Source: Lactobacillaceae bacterium
GTDB taxonomy: Bacteria; Bacillota; Bacilli; Lactobacillales; Lactobacillaceae
Direction of reading: 5' to 3'
DNA: 64,000 nucleotides
Assembly: GCA_031289015.1 (NCBI GenBank)
Contig: JAITQG010000003.1
Coordinates: 21,624-85,623, forward strand
Shown here piece after piece: positions 1 through 8,482 of the stretch. Position numbers and translations under genes: made by a program. The first letter of the stretch is position 1. Every line of letters begins with the position of its first letter. The notes under the pieces are model-generated. The model saw only the letters and a program-made list of their open reading frames with translations, was not told the DNA's origin and did not search any database.

Positions 1-305
1 AAGACGATGCAGTCCTGTCAACCGGTATGGGCTTTAAGTACGGCGACAAAATCTGGTACATGTATGCTGGCTCAGAAGATGGTAATATTTTCTACGCCCC
101 ATACGCCGTCCAAACCAGCATGATTCAATGGGCCATTGATAGTGGCGTGGCACTCTATGATATGGGTGGTATTGAGGCAGTTGATGAGCATGATGGCTTG
201 TACATCTTCAAACACACCTTCATCAAAGCCGAACCACGCGAATACATTGGCGAAATCGACGTTGTGTTAGATGAACCCACCTATGCTAAATTAGTCCGAA
301 AATAA
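1..305 (+). CDS. FemX/FemAB-type aminoacyltransferase, C-terminal part
   Basis: This is the last 100 or so residues of a gene that enters from the left; the reading frame runs from base 3 through the ATG at 27 without a break, so that ATG is internal. The residues around GFKYGDKIWYMYAGS, the SMIQWAIDSGVALYDMGG block and the LYIFKHTFIKAEPREYIGEID tail are typical of FemABX peptidyltransferases, which use aminoacyl-tRNA to add cross-bridge amino acids to the peptidoglycan precursor at the cytoplasmic membrane face. Which residue it adds cannot be told from this fragment. The gene ends in a strong hairpin shared with the convergent surface-protein gene. Confidence 0.85.
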   Translation, partial: DDAVLSTGMGFKYGDKIWYMYAGSEDGNIFYAPYAVQTSMIQWAIDSGVALYDMGGIEAVDEHDGLYIFKHTFIKAEPREYIGEIDVVLDEPTYAKLVRK

Positions 306-311
306 ACAAAT

Positions 312-342
312 CAGCCCACACAAATTTGTGTGGGCTTTTTTT
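312..342. terminator. Bidirectional terminator
   Basis: Perfect palindrome AGCCCACACAAATTTGTGTGG at 313-333, completed by GCT, followed on the plus strand by a T-run. It sits between the convergent FemX-type gene and the surface-protein gene, whose stop codon overlaps the T-run, and can serve both. Confidence 0.85.
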
Positions 343-1954
343 ATGTATGGTCAGATGCATGGGTCGAAATTGTAAAGGTAACAATGTCAGACCACGTTCC
401 CGCATATTTAAACTTGGGTGGCGTACCACTCGGGAATGCTGCATACACCTTTTTTATGTCTGGTGTATTGCGTTCTCCATCGGCAACAAACGTCAGCCCA
501 TCTGGGTGATCCTTTGAAAAATCATCTCCACCCGGCGTCAAGCCTAATTGATACGCGACCCCAGGTGTATCAGGATCAGCTGGGGTTGTTAGCTGCCATG
601 CGATCGAATGGGCACAGACATTAATATAATGCGCCGCGGCTGGCAATTTGGGATTTGCGCTCAATACAATGTCGGCCTCACCTGTTTTAGTAGTTGAATC
701 AAGCATAATGCTAGCCGGAATCGTCACGCTATAAGTTGATTGGACAGTATATTCGGCAAGTGAGCCACTTGAATGACTTTGCCAGACATATGTATGCGTA
801 ATACCTTGACTATTATGATCATCGGCGATTTGATTACTAGCGACTTGATTGCCCAGGGGATCTTCTACATCGCCACTTACACCAACCTCACGCCACAAGG
901 TTGAGCCAAGTTCACGACCATTATCAAATGATTTCCCTAGGTCACTGGCTGTAAGTTCTGGCAAATCGGCATCGCCAGGTAAGTTGAAATTGCCGCCTAA
1001 TTTGATTTGCCACAGGCTGGTACATCCCAGCAAAAATGCATGTGTCTTGTCGACATGCGGTCCTGTTGACCATAATGATAAGTCCAATTTTTGCAATGCG
1101 CTACACCCACGAAACATTTCTGACAAATCTCGCAATTTCGGGGTTTGCAAATTTGTTAAGTCAACGCTAATTAATGCTGAACAATTATAAAACATAAATT
1201 CGGTGTATTTCACATTATCAAACGTCCAGGCCGATAAATCCACTTGTGTTAAATTTATATCATTGGCAAAAACACCTCTGGCTATTTGTAAATAGGGCGT
1301 ATGCAAATTGGATACATCTATGGTGGTGATTAAGGGCAAATCACAAAAAGTGAATGATAAGTCGACTACCGATTGCAGATTCCAATTTGCAATATCCAAC
1401 TCAGACAAGGCGTGACAACTCGTAAAAGTGGCATACATCCGCTGCATATTTTGCGTATCCCAATTAGCTACATCAAGCTGCGATAATTGTTCATCACCAC
1501 AAAACATATAGTCGGCATCTTCAACGTGTGCAACATCCCAAGCACTAACATCCAGCGTGGTTAGTTTGGGACAATTTGTAAATAAAGCATGCGCGTTAAT
1601 CACCTGGGACATATCTAGGTTACTACCACCAATGACAGTCGTTAAATTGGCTAACGCTTGGAATAAACCTTCCGAATCAGCATTCGCAATCACGCCTGGT
1701 TTAATTTCAATTTGCGTAATGTCATCAGCATCCCGTTTCCAGTCACCACTGGCCCCACTAATCCCTAGTTCACCAGCTTCAATAGTTAGTAAGCCAGCAT
1801 TCAATGTCCAGTGGCACGTTCCAAAATCATCAGCATCATTACTAGCCGCATACACCGTTGTTGGTGCTCCAAGGCTAATGTTTAATGCAGCCGGAGTGAT
1901 AGCACCACTAATAATTATCACTAATAACATTAGCGCTTTAACAAATTTAGTCAT
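341..1954 (-). CDS. Secreted BspA-like leucine-rich repeat surface protein
   Basis: The 537-residue product opens with a basic, hydrophobic signal peptide (about residues 1-36, ending near VYAA). Residues about 100-330 hold repeated units of about 23 residues with the pattern LDxSxWxTxxVxxxxxMFxxCxxL, the BspA-like/DUF285 leucine-rich repeat found on surface proteins of lactobacilli and oral bacteria. A C-terminal beta-rich part contains YSVTIPASIML, a motif common in LAB surface proteins. No LPXTG motif and no C-terminal membrane helix is visible, so the mode of wall attachment is unknown. The start is supported by a GGAGG ribosome site 8 bases upstream. The gene is monocistronic. Family role: adhesion or protein-protein contact; the partner is unknown. 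Confidence 0.8.
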   Translation of the reverse strand: MTKFVKALMLLVIIISGAITPAALNISLGAPTTVYAASNDADDFGTCHWTLNAGLLTIEAGELGISGASGDWKRDADDITQIEIKPGVIANADSEGLFQALANLTTVIGGSNLDMSQVINAHALFTNCPKLTTLDVSAWDVAHVEDADYMFCGDEQLSQLDVANWDTQNMQRMYATFTSCHALSELDIANWNLQSVVDLSFTFCDLPLITTIDVSNLHTPYLQIARGVFANDINLTQVDLSAWTFDNVKYTEFMFYNCSALISVDLTNLQTPKLRDLSEMFRGCSALQKLDLSLWSTGPHVDKTHAFLLGCTSLWQIKLGGNFNLPGDADLPELTASDLGKSFDNGRELGSTLWREVGVSGDVEDPLGNQVASNQIADDHNSQGITHTYVWQSHSSGSLAEYTVQSTYSVTIPASIMLDSTTKTGEADIVLSANPKLPAAAHYINVCAHSIAWQLTTPADPDTPGVAYQLGLTPGGDDFSKDHPDGLTFVADGERNTPDIKKVYAAFPSGTPPKFKYAGTWSDIVTFTISTHASDHT

Positions 1955-2103
1955 CCTATCCTCCGATCTGAAATTTTGTCTCCGAGTACAGTTTAAACAC
2001 TATTAATTAACTATCCATGCCAACATTATGCGGCAATCCAGAATACATCGTGAATCTATGAGCAACCGCCAATATATTGGATATTATAGGTCCCAAAACA
2101 CAT

Positions 2104-2136
2104 AAAAAGACTGAGTATTTCTGCACTCAGTCTTTC
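2104..2136 (-). terminator. Terminator after doxX-like gene
   Basis: Inverted repeat AAAGACTGAGT / ACTCAGTCTTT (2106-2116 and 2125-2135) followed by a T-rich stretch on the minus strand, directly downstream of the DoxX-type gene. Confidence 0.8.
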
Positions 2137-2143
2137 AAGGACT

Positions 2144-2668
2144 TTATTTTAGCTCAATATCATTTTGCAAAAACGGTAACCATGCTCGTAACTTTGGTGT
2201 CACCCAATAATCCAACCCGATTTTAGCTGAATTATACCCACCAATCAAAATCAAAGCTTCGATAAAGATATAAGTTGGATTAACTGACACAATACCGGAC
2301 CCCAGATATGAGAAATTCATAACTAGCCCAAAGAAAGCGGCTCCTAGCGTCAATGTACCAAAAACCAAGCCAAGCCCAACCAACAATTCGCCCCATGACA
2401 CGGCAAATGAAAAGGCATGAAATGCAGCGGCTGACTTACCATCACTAGTCACGGTTTTCAAAAATGCGTCATACCAAGGAAAGGCTAGTGCCCCATGTGG
2501 ATCAGTGACTGGCTTGCTAATGGCCATTTGCAACACTGAATCGGCGCGGAAACCACCTTGCATGGTCAATTTTGCCCAGCCATCCAACGTCCATTGAATT
2601 CCTAAATACACGCGCAAGACTGTCAAAATCCACATTGCAATTTTGTTAGTGCGTAAAAACTTAATCAT
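2144..2668 (-). CDS. DoxX family membrane protein
   Basis: A 174-residue integral membrane protein with about four hydrophobic helices. The first carries the VLRVYLGIQWTLDGWAKL stretch, and GELLVGLGLVFGTLT follows in the middle, both typical of DoxX/DoxD-like proteins. The ORF is open further upstream, but the ATG at 2668 has a GAGGG ribosome site, and longer forms would overlap the end of prfB by 40 bases without one. Members of the family are linked to redox or thiol homeostasis in some bacteria; here the substrate is unknown. It is last in the secA-prfB-doxX direction and is followed by a terminator. Confidence 0.8.
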   Translation of the reverse strand: MIKFLRTNKIAMWILTVLRVYLGIQWTLDGWAKLTMQGGFRADSVLQMAISKPVTDPHGALAFPWYDAFLKTVTSDGKSAAAFHAFSFAVSWGELLVGLGLVFGTLTLGAAFFGLVMNFSYLGSGIVSVNPTYIFIEALILIGGYNSAKIGLDYWVTPKLRAWLPFLQNDIELK

Positions 2669-2687
2669 GTTAATGCCCTCTTTTATC

Positions 2688-3803
2688 TTAATCCGGATTT
2701 TGTTCAGCCAGTTTCCATTGCAAATATGCATTGATAAATCCGTCTAAATCACCATCCATAACACCTTGTGGATTGCCAGACTCAAAATTAGTCCGGTGAT
2801 CTTTGACCATCCGATATGGTTGGAACACGTACGACCGAATTTGTGAGCCCCAGCCATTTTCCATTTGATCACCCGAAATCTTGGCCCGTTCAGCTTCTTT
2901 CTTGTCCACTTCAAGTTGATACAGCTTGGCTTTTAGCATGCCATAAGCTGTATCCTTATTTTGAAATTGTGAACGTTGTTGCTGTGACGCCACGACAATC
3001 CCCGTGGGAAGGTGGGTCAAGCGCACCGCTGAAGAAGTTTTGTTAATATGTTGTCCACCAGCCCCAGATGCCCGGTAAACGTCCATCTTCACGTCAGCTG
3101 GATTGATATCAATTTCCACAGAATCATCCAATTCAGGCATGACATCAATCGACACGAATGATGTATGGCGTCGACCAGCCGAATCAAACGGTGAAATCCG
3201 CACAAACCGATGCACCCCACGTTCAGAGCGCAAGTAACCATATGCATTGTGTCCCGTAATCATCAACGTGGCTGAATCAATCCCCGCCACATCACCCGGG
3301 TGATAGTCCATGATTTCAACTTTAAAGCCGTGTTGCTCAGCCCAACGCGTATACATGCGTTGTAAATTAGCACCCCAGTCAGCTGATTCAGTCCCACCAG
3401 AACCGGGATGAATTTCGACGATCGCATTGTTCTTGTCATATGGCTCGTTTAACAATTGCGCCAACCGATATGATTCTAGATTATGCTCTAACCCAGTCAA
3501 ATCAGCTTCCAGTTCCGCCATCATATCTTCATCATCCATTTCAGACAATAATTCAATGGCCGTTTCAACCGTTTCAACCCCGTCTGATAATACCAAATAA
3601 TCATCACGGCGATTTTTCAATTCATTATTGGCATCAATCACTTTTTGAGCGGCCACATTGTCCGTCCAAAAATCAGGGTGACTCATTTCATCTTCATTGG
3701 CCGCAATTTGATCCGTTAATGCATCTAAATCAAGGGATTCACCAAGGTGAACGACTTCTTCTTTGGCCTCCGCCAACCGGTTTCTGGCTTCTGCTAATTC
3801 CAT
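2688..3803 (-). CDS. prfB: Peptide chain release factor 2
   Basis: This 371-residue class I release factor ends translation at UGA and UAA. It has the SPF anticodon-like tripeptide (residues 204-206) that reads the stop codon and the GGQ motif (249-251) that triggers peptidyl-tRNA hydrolysis, and it is close in length to other RF2 proteins. In many bacteria prfB needs a +1 shift at CTT TGA C near codon 25. Here the corresponding codons read TCC CTT GAT TTA in one continuous frame, so no shift is needed. The gene follows secA, as in many Firmicutes, with a terminator-like hairpin in between, and has a GAAAGGA ribosome site. Confidence 0.97.
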   Translation of the reverse strand: MELAEARNRLAEAKEEVVHLGESLDLDALTDQIAANEDEMSHPDFWTDNVAAQKVIDANNELKNRRDDYLVLSDGVETVETAIELLSEMDDEDMMAELEADLTGLEHNLESYRLAQLLNEPYDKNNAIVEIHPGSGGTESADWGANLQRMYTRWAEQHGFKVEIMDYHPGDVAGIDSATLMITGHNAYGYLRSERGVHRFVRISPFDSAGRRHTSFVSIDVMPELDDSVEIDINPADVKMDVYRASGAGGQHINKTSSAVRLTHLPTGIVVASQQQRSQFQNKDTAYGMLKAKLYQLEVDKKEAERAKISGDQMENGWGSQIRSYVFQPYRMVKDHRTNFESGNPQGVMDGDLDGFINAYLQWKLAEQNPD

Positions 3804-3834
3804 TATCAGTTCCTTTCATTTTGGCATGATAAAA

Positions 3835-3866
3835 AGTAAAAAAGAAAGTCAAAGTGCGACTTCCTT
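3835..3866 (-). terminator. Hairpin with T-run between secA and prfB
   Basis: On the minus strand AAGGAAGTC pairs with GACTTTCTT (one G-U pair, 7-base loop) and is followed by TTTTTTACTTTTT. It lies in the 79-base gap between secA and prfB, so it probably ends most secA transcripts and lets part of them continue into prfB. Confidence 0.65.
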
Positions 3867-3882
3867 AATCAACTTTTTTGAA

Positions 3883-6252
3883 CTAGGCACGCAGGTTTTG
3901 ACGAATTTCTGACTTCATGAACAAACGTGTTGAATCATATTCGATCCCAGCGATCATTTCATCAAACATCCGGAATCCTTCGTTTTGGTACTCGATCAAT
4001 GGGTTCAATTGACCATAACCACGCAATTGAATTGCATCACGCAATTGGTTCATGGCTTCCATGTGATCAGTCCAGTGTGAATCAACCACACGCAAGATTA
4101 CGACCCGCGTAAATTGCAAAACTTGATCAGCATCAACCAAGGCATCAACCTTATCCGCATAAACCGCTTGCGCACGTTCATACAAGTAAGCCTTGATTTC
4201 ATCGGCTGTCTTTTCATTCAAATCTTTAATTGAGATTGACGCATCAGGCACCAATGCAGCCCCAGCGAAGTCAACAACTGGAGTCAAATCCCATTCCTTA
4301 CTTTCTTTACCTTCAGTATGGGCATCAACAACGCGATCAATGGTACGTTGAACCATTGGCATGATAACATCTTCCAATGAATCCTCGGCATCAATCACGT
4401 GATTACGATTATCGTAGAAGACTTCTCGTTGTTGTGACATAACGTCATCGTATTGCAAAACGTTCTTACGTGAATCGTAATTGTTTCCTTCGACACGCTT
4501 TTGTGCAGATTCAACTGAACGCGTAATCAAACGATTCTTGATGACGGCATCTTCATCGCTCAAATTCATGCGATCCATCATGGCTTTGATCTTTTCACCA
4601 CCAAAACGAATCATCAAATCATCTTCAAGTGACAGGAAGAATTGTGAGAAACCACGGTCACCTTGACGACCGGCACGGCCACGCAATTGATTATCAATAC
4701 GACGTGATTCGTGACGTTCAGTACCGACCACGGCCAACCCACCCAAGTCAGAAACTCCAGGGCCAAGCTTGATGTCGGTTCCACGACCAGCCATGTTGGT
4801 GGCGATCGTAACGGCCCCACGTTGACCGGCGTTGGCAACGATTTCCGCTTCACGGGCGTGATTCTTGGCATTCAAGACGTTGTGAGGAATCCCAACACGG
4901 TCAAGCAATTCAGCCAAAACTTCTGATGTTTCAACAGCGACAGTACCAATCAAGATTGGTTGTCCCTTAGCATGTAATTGTTGAACCAATTCAACCACGG
5001 CCTTAAACTTGGCACGCAATGAAGGATACAATAAATCAGGTGCATCTTCTCGTTGGATTGGCTTATTAGTAGGGATCGTGACGATTTCCATGTTATAAAT
5101 CTCACGGAATTCTTCAGCTTCAGTCTTGGCCGTTCCAGTCATACCCGACAACTTCTTGTAACGACGGAACAAGTTTTGGTACGTGATTGAAGCCATCGCA
5201 CGGTTATCTTCTTGAATTTGCACTTGTTCTTTGGCTTCCAAAGCTTGGTGCAAACCATCAGAGAACCGACGACCTTCTTGAATACGACCTGAGAACGCAT
5301 CAACCAAGACCACTTCGCCATCACGGACAACGTAATCTTTGTTGTTATGCATTGTGTAATTAGCACGCAAGGCTTGGTCGATGTGGTGAGTCAAAGCCGT
5401 ATTGGCTGAGCTATACAAGTTTTGCAAGTTGAAATACTTTTCAGCCTTCGCAATACCTTCGTCATCGATCATAACGGTCTTTGATTCTTCGTCGACCTTA
5501 AAATCAGTGTCGCGGGTCAATGACTTAGCGAAACGATCAGCACGAATGTACAATTGCGTACTTTCTTGACCAGGGGCACCAGAAATAATCAATGGTGTAC
5601 GAGCTTCGTCAATCAAGATTGAGTCAGTTTCGTCGACCAAAGCGAAATTCAATGGGCGTTGAACACGGTCTTCTTTACGGGCAACCATGTTGTCACGCAA
5701 ATAATCGAAGCCAATTTCTGAGTTTGTTGAATACGTGATATCGGCCAAATAGGCTTCACGCTTTTCTTCAGGTGACTTTTCAGACAAGTTGATACCAACT
5801 GTCAACCCAAGCCATGAGTACAACTCACCCATTTCAGTTCCATCTCGTTGCGTCAAGTATTCATTGACCGTAACAACGTGGACCCCTTGTTGAGGCAAGG
5901 CATTCAAATAAACCGCCATCGTGGCTGTCAAAGTCTTACCTTCACCGGTCTTCATTTCGGCGATGTTACCACCATGCAAAACTTCAGAACCCATCATTTG
6001 CACGATAAATGGATACAAGCCTAAGACACGCTTAGCAGCTTCACGCACAACGGCGAAAGCTTCAGGCAAGATTTCATCTAGGGTCTTACCTTGTTGCAAA
6101 AGTTCACGGAAATAAGGTGTTTTTGCTTGCAGTTCAGCATCTGACAAAGCTGCCATTTGGTCTGCATAAGTTGCCGCTTTGTTTGCGGTTGCTTCTAGGC
6201 GCCGTAGTGTTCCACGGTCGCTTTCAATAATTTTTCGTAATGGATTAGCCAT
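3883..6252 (-). CDS. secA: Preprotein translocase ATPase SecA
   Basis: This 789-residue motor drives unfolded preproteins through the SecYEG channel. The Walker A motif MKTGEGKT lies at about residues 100-107 and the DEAD-type Walker B is in the SILIDEART segment near 210. The preprotein cross-linking domain, the second nucleotide-binding fold ([14 protein letters not shown]) and the helical scaffold follow. The protein ends at [12 protein letters not shown] and has no cysteine-rich SEC-C zinc motif, as seen in other lactobacilli. The start has an AGAGGGAAG ribosome site. The gene is first in the secA-prfB pair. Promoter elements upstream are not clear. Confidence 0.97.
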   Translation of the reverse strand: MANPLRKIIESDRGTLRRLEATANKAATYADQMAALSDAELQAKTPYFRELLQQGKTLDEILPEAFAVVREAAKRVLGLYPFIVQMMGSEVLHGGNIAEMKTGEGKTLTATMAVYLNALPQQGVHVVTVNEYLTQRDGTEMGELYSWLGLTVGINLSEKSPEEKREAYLADITYSTNSEIGFDYLRDNMVARKEDRVQRPLNFALVDETDSILIDEARTPLIISGAPGQESTQLYIRADRFAKSLTRDTDFKVDEESKTVMIDDEGIAKAEKYFNLQNLYSSANTALTHHIDQALRANYTMHNNKDYVVRDGEVVLVDAFSGRIQEGRRFSDGLHQALEAKEQVQIQEDNRAMASITYQNLFRRYKKLSGMTGTAKTEAEEFREIYNMEIVTIPTNKPIQREDAPDLLYPSLRAKFKAVVELVQQLHAKGQPILIGTVAVETSEVLAELLDRVGIPHNVLNAKNHAREAEIVANAGQRGAVTIATNMAGRGTDIKLGPGVSDLGGLAVVGTERHESRRIDNQLRGRAGRQGDRGFSQFFLSLEDDLMIRFGGEKIKAMMDRMNLSDEDAVIKNRLITRSVESAQKRVEGNNYDSRKNVLQYDDVMSQQREVFYDNRNHVIDAEDSLEDVIMPMVQRTIDRVVDAHTEGKESKEWDLTPVVDFAGAALVPDASISIKDLNEKTADEIKAYLYERAQAVYADKVDALVDADQVLQFTRVVILRVVDSHWTDHMEAMNQLRDAIQLRGYGQLNPLIEYQNEGFRMFDEMIAGIEYDSTRLFMKSEIRQNLRA

Positions 6253-6433
6253 GTTATATCTTCCCTCTTAAATCTTGTCATAGTCCACACTGGGGCTATA
6301 ATACTAAAGTCTATCTTACCATATCCCGCAAGACTTTTGATAGTGGGTATTTAAGGCAATTTTGTGAAGGTTTTTTCAGTCTCGTTACAAGGTTTGAATT
6401 TATTGCTTATTATATCTAGTTTTGTGGGTTTCT

Positions 6434-6450
6434 TAGCCGTTGCACGGCTA
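6434..6450. repeat. Solo copy of the TAGCCG hairpin
   Basis: Palindrome TAGCCGTTGCACGGCTA, the same 5' hairpin that begins the long structured repeats of this window, followed by GGAATATTGG, which resembles the start of their long stem. The rest of the element is not recognisable, so this looks like a decayed or truncated copy. The interval 6253-6856 otherwise holds only the secA leader and the complete repeat at 6541-6792. Confidence 0.55.
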
Positions 6451-6540
6451 GGAATATTGGTCACTTGGGATTACAAATTGATACATTCATAATAGCAATA
6501 GCCCACGATCACAAAAAAAGTGATTAAGAGGTAGTAAAAC

Positions 6541-6792
6541 TGAAGCTTTAGGGTTGGAAGGAGCTAGAGCGACTGGAAACCGGGATTTTGGTTTGGTTGG
6601 GGGAATGGCGGAGCATTGGGGCTGTTGTAGGGGAATCAGCGAGGTAGGAGCACTAGCGCGGTCTTAGTTCGTCGGTTTTGCGCCAGCAAGGCCGAGGGAC
6701 TTAGACTAGCAGGACTCTGTCGCCCCCTTCAACAGCCCCAATGCGGAGCCATTCCCCCAACCAGACCAAAATCCCTAGCCGTGAAACGGCTA
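6541..6792 (-). repeat. Structured intergenic repeat, copy R1
   Basis: First of four copies (others at 28833, 29296, 63464). Read on the minus strand it begins with hairpin TAGCCGTTTCACGGCTA, then a long stem GGGATTTTGGTCTGGTTGG and onward whose partner arm lies some 200 bases later. The stem is broken by a symmetric UCC/UCC loop and continued by GCATTGGGGCTGTTG pairing with CAACAGCCCCAATGC. Two inner hairpins fill the tip. A conserved 3' block CCAGTCGCTCTAGCTCCTT follows. It lies 64 bases downstream of the celB stop codon in the same direction. No ORF with a credible start is present. It could be a 3' UTR element, an independent RNA, or a palindromic mobile repeat. Confidence 0.8.
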
Positions 6793-6856
6793 AACAAACC
6801 CCACCAACAAAAAAGAAAAAAGCCAAACCCCAAGGCCTGACTTCAAAAATGTTAAA

Positions 6857-8275
6857 TTACTTAGCGTCAGCATCTGTATTCGCATCCGCATCGTCAACAG
6901 GAGCTGCATTGGCTTGTTCTTGTGCCAACAACATCTTGTCGTACTTAATCGCAAATGGGAAATACATAGCTGTCGAAATCACAAGCACAACCGCTTGCCA
7001 AAGCATCATCTTCCAACCACCGATCAAGAATCCTGAGATAATTGGTGGCGTTGTCCAAGGCGCTGCCACACCATTAAGTGGTGGCACAAGCCCAATGGCA
7101 ATCACGATATAAGTCGAAGCAGCAACCACAACCGGTGTCAAGAAGAATGGAATTGCCAACATAGGGTTCAAAACCAATGGCAAACCAAACAAGAATGGCT
7201 CGTTGATATTGAACAATGCTGGAACGGCTTCAATCTTACCCAATGAGCGCAATTGCACCGAACGGGCCCGCCAAAGCGTAAAGACAACCAATCCAATCGT
7301 AATTCCTGATCCTGTCAAGTTGATGAAGTTGTTGTAGAACTCGTTGGTAACGATGTGTGCACCGTTATCCAACGTCAACTTACCAGCCTTATACAAAGCG
7401 GCATTGTCAAATGTGTTTGGAATCAACAAACCTGACGTGATGGCTCCCATAATCAACCCACCGTGCACCCCAAAGAACCAGAAGAATGGTACCAAGAAGG
7501 CAATTACCAAGGCACCACCGAATGAATCAGAAATTCCTTGCAATGGCGTTTGAATTAGTTTGTAAATTTCTGACAACAAATCAGTATGCACAACCTTGTC
7601 AAAGAAGGCGTAGATCAACATCGTGGCCGTCAAAATAATTCCTGATGGAATCATGGCTGTAAATTGGTTGGCAACGTTAGCCGGCACTTGTTCTGGCAAC
7701 GTAATCTTCCAACCTGCACGCAACATTGCTGAATATGCCCATCCAACAAAGATTCCACACAAGATGGCAGCGATCATTCCTTGACCACCCAACCATGATG
7801 TATTAATTACACCAGTCACTGGATTGTTGAAGAAAGCCGTCACTGCATGTGGTAATGAGTCAGCATACTTGCTCAAATCGCCACCCTTAGCTAAAGCCGC
7901 TTTGGCAGGATTATCAACGCTCAAATATTGCAAAAGCAAAAATGCAGCAAATGATGTCAAACCAGCTGGCAATGGCTCAAAACCTTCATCACGTACGTAG
8001 ACATACGCAATTCCGATGGCTGCCCAAACTGCTAAGATTCCAAATGAAACCGTGTAAGCTTGTGAGAATACAGCTGACCACCCTGAGGCAGCCAATGCAT
8101 CTGAAACAGCAGGGATAGGGATATTAGACAAAATCAAAAAGATTGATCCAATAATAATAAATGGTAGTGCGTAGACCATCCCGTTTTTCAGGGCGTTCAT
8201 TGGCTTTGTGTTAACAACCTTCATGATTGGTCCAAGCAAGTGGGTACTAACCCAACTTTCTTGTGCGTTTTCCAT
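6857..8275 (-). CDS. celB: PTS cellobiose-type permease, subunit IIC
   Basis: This 472-residue membrane component of a lactose/cellobiose-family (Lac) phosphotransferase system takes up a beta-glucoside such as cellobiose and hands it over as the phosphosugar. Ten or so hydrophobic segments are visible, with the family signatures GMVYALPFIIIGSIFLI near the N-terminus, PFFWFFGVHGG in the middle and the NEPFLFGLPLVLNP motif that forms part of the sugar site. The ATG at 8275 has an AAGGAGA ribosome site, better than the start 36 bases upstream. No IIA or IIB gene lies beside it, so these must be supplied from elsewhere. It follows the phospho-glucosidase gene and has its own promoter with a cre site. 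Confidence 0.9.
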   Translation of the reverse strand: MENAQESWVSTHLLGPIMKVVNTKPMNALKNGMVYALPFIIIGSIFLILSNIPIPAVSDALAASGWSAVFSQAYTVSFGILAVWAAIGIAYVYVRDEGFEPLPAGLTSFAAFLLLQYLSVDNPAKAALAKGGDLSKYADSLPHAVTAFFNNPVTGVINTSWLGGQGMIAAILCGIFVGWAYSAMLRAGWKITLPEQVPANVANQFTAMIPSGIILTATMLIYAFFDKVVHTDLLSEIYKLIQTPLQGISDSFGGALVIAFLVPFFWFFGVHGGLIMGAITSGLLIPNTFDNAALYKAGKLTLDNGAHIVTNEFYNNFINLTGSGITIGLVVFTLWRARSVQLRSLGKIEAVPALFNINEPFLFGLPLVLNPMLAIPFFLTPVVVAASTYIVIAIGLVPPLNGVAAPWTTPPIISGFLIGGWKMMLWQAVVLVISTAMYFPFAIKYDKMLLAQEQANAAPVDDADANTDADAK

Positions 8276-8342
8276 AACGTTCTCCTTCGTATGGTGAAAT
8301 AAAAATTGCATAAAAATAATCTATATATGCGTTACAAATTTA

Positions 8343-8380
8343 ATTATCTTTAAGTTATAACTATATTGCAAACGTTTCTA
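8343..8380 (-). promoter_or_regulatory. celB promoter with overlapping cre site
   Basis: On the minus strand TTGCAA (8366-8371), a 17-base spacer and GATAAT (8343-8348) form a sigma-A promoter. TTGCAAACGTTTCTA at 8366-8380 matches the CcpA operator consensus with one mismatch and covers the -35 box, which predicts repression by CcpA when preferred sugars are present. Confidence 0.65.
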
Positions 8381-8482
8381 TAAGTTTTCACAATTGTTTT
8401 ACATTGCCATCACATGAAATATAAGGAGCTTAATTTTTATTAAAGAACACGCCTAATAAAGTACTATTTATTGCAACTTACT

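Noticed and set aside
1557..2006. A 149-codon plus-strand ORF opposite the BspA-like gene
   Set aside because: Antisense to a convincing signal-peptide and repeat gene, no ribosome site and no family features.
3721..3760. Programmed frameshift in prfB
   Set aside because: The frame runs through without a TGA; reported as absence of the shift.
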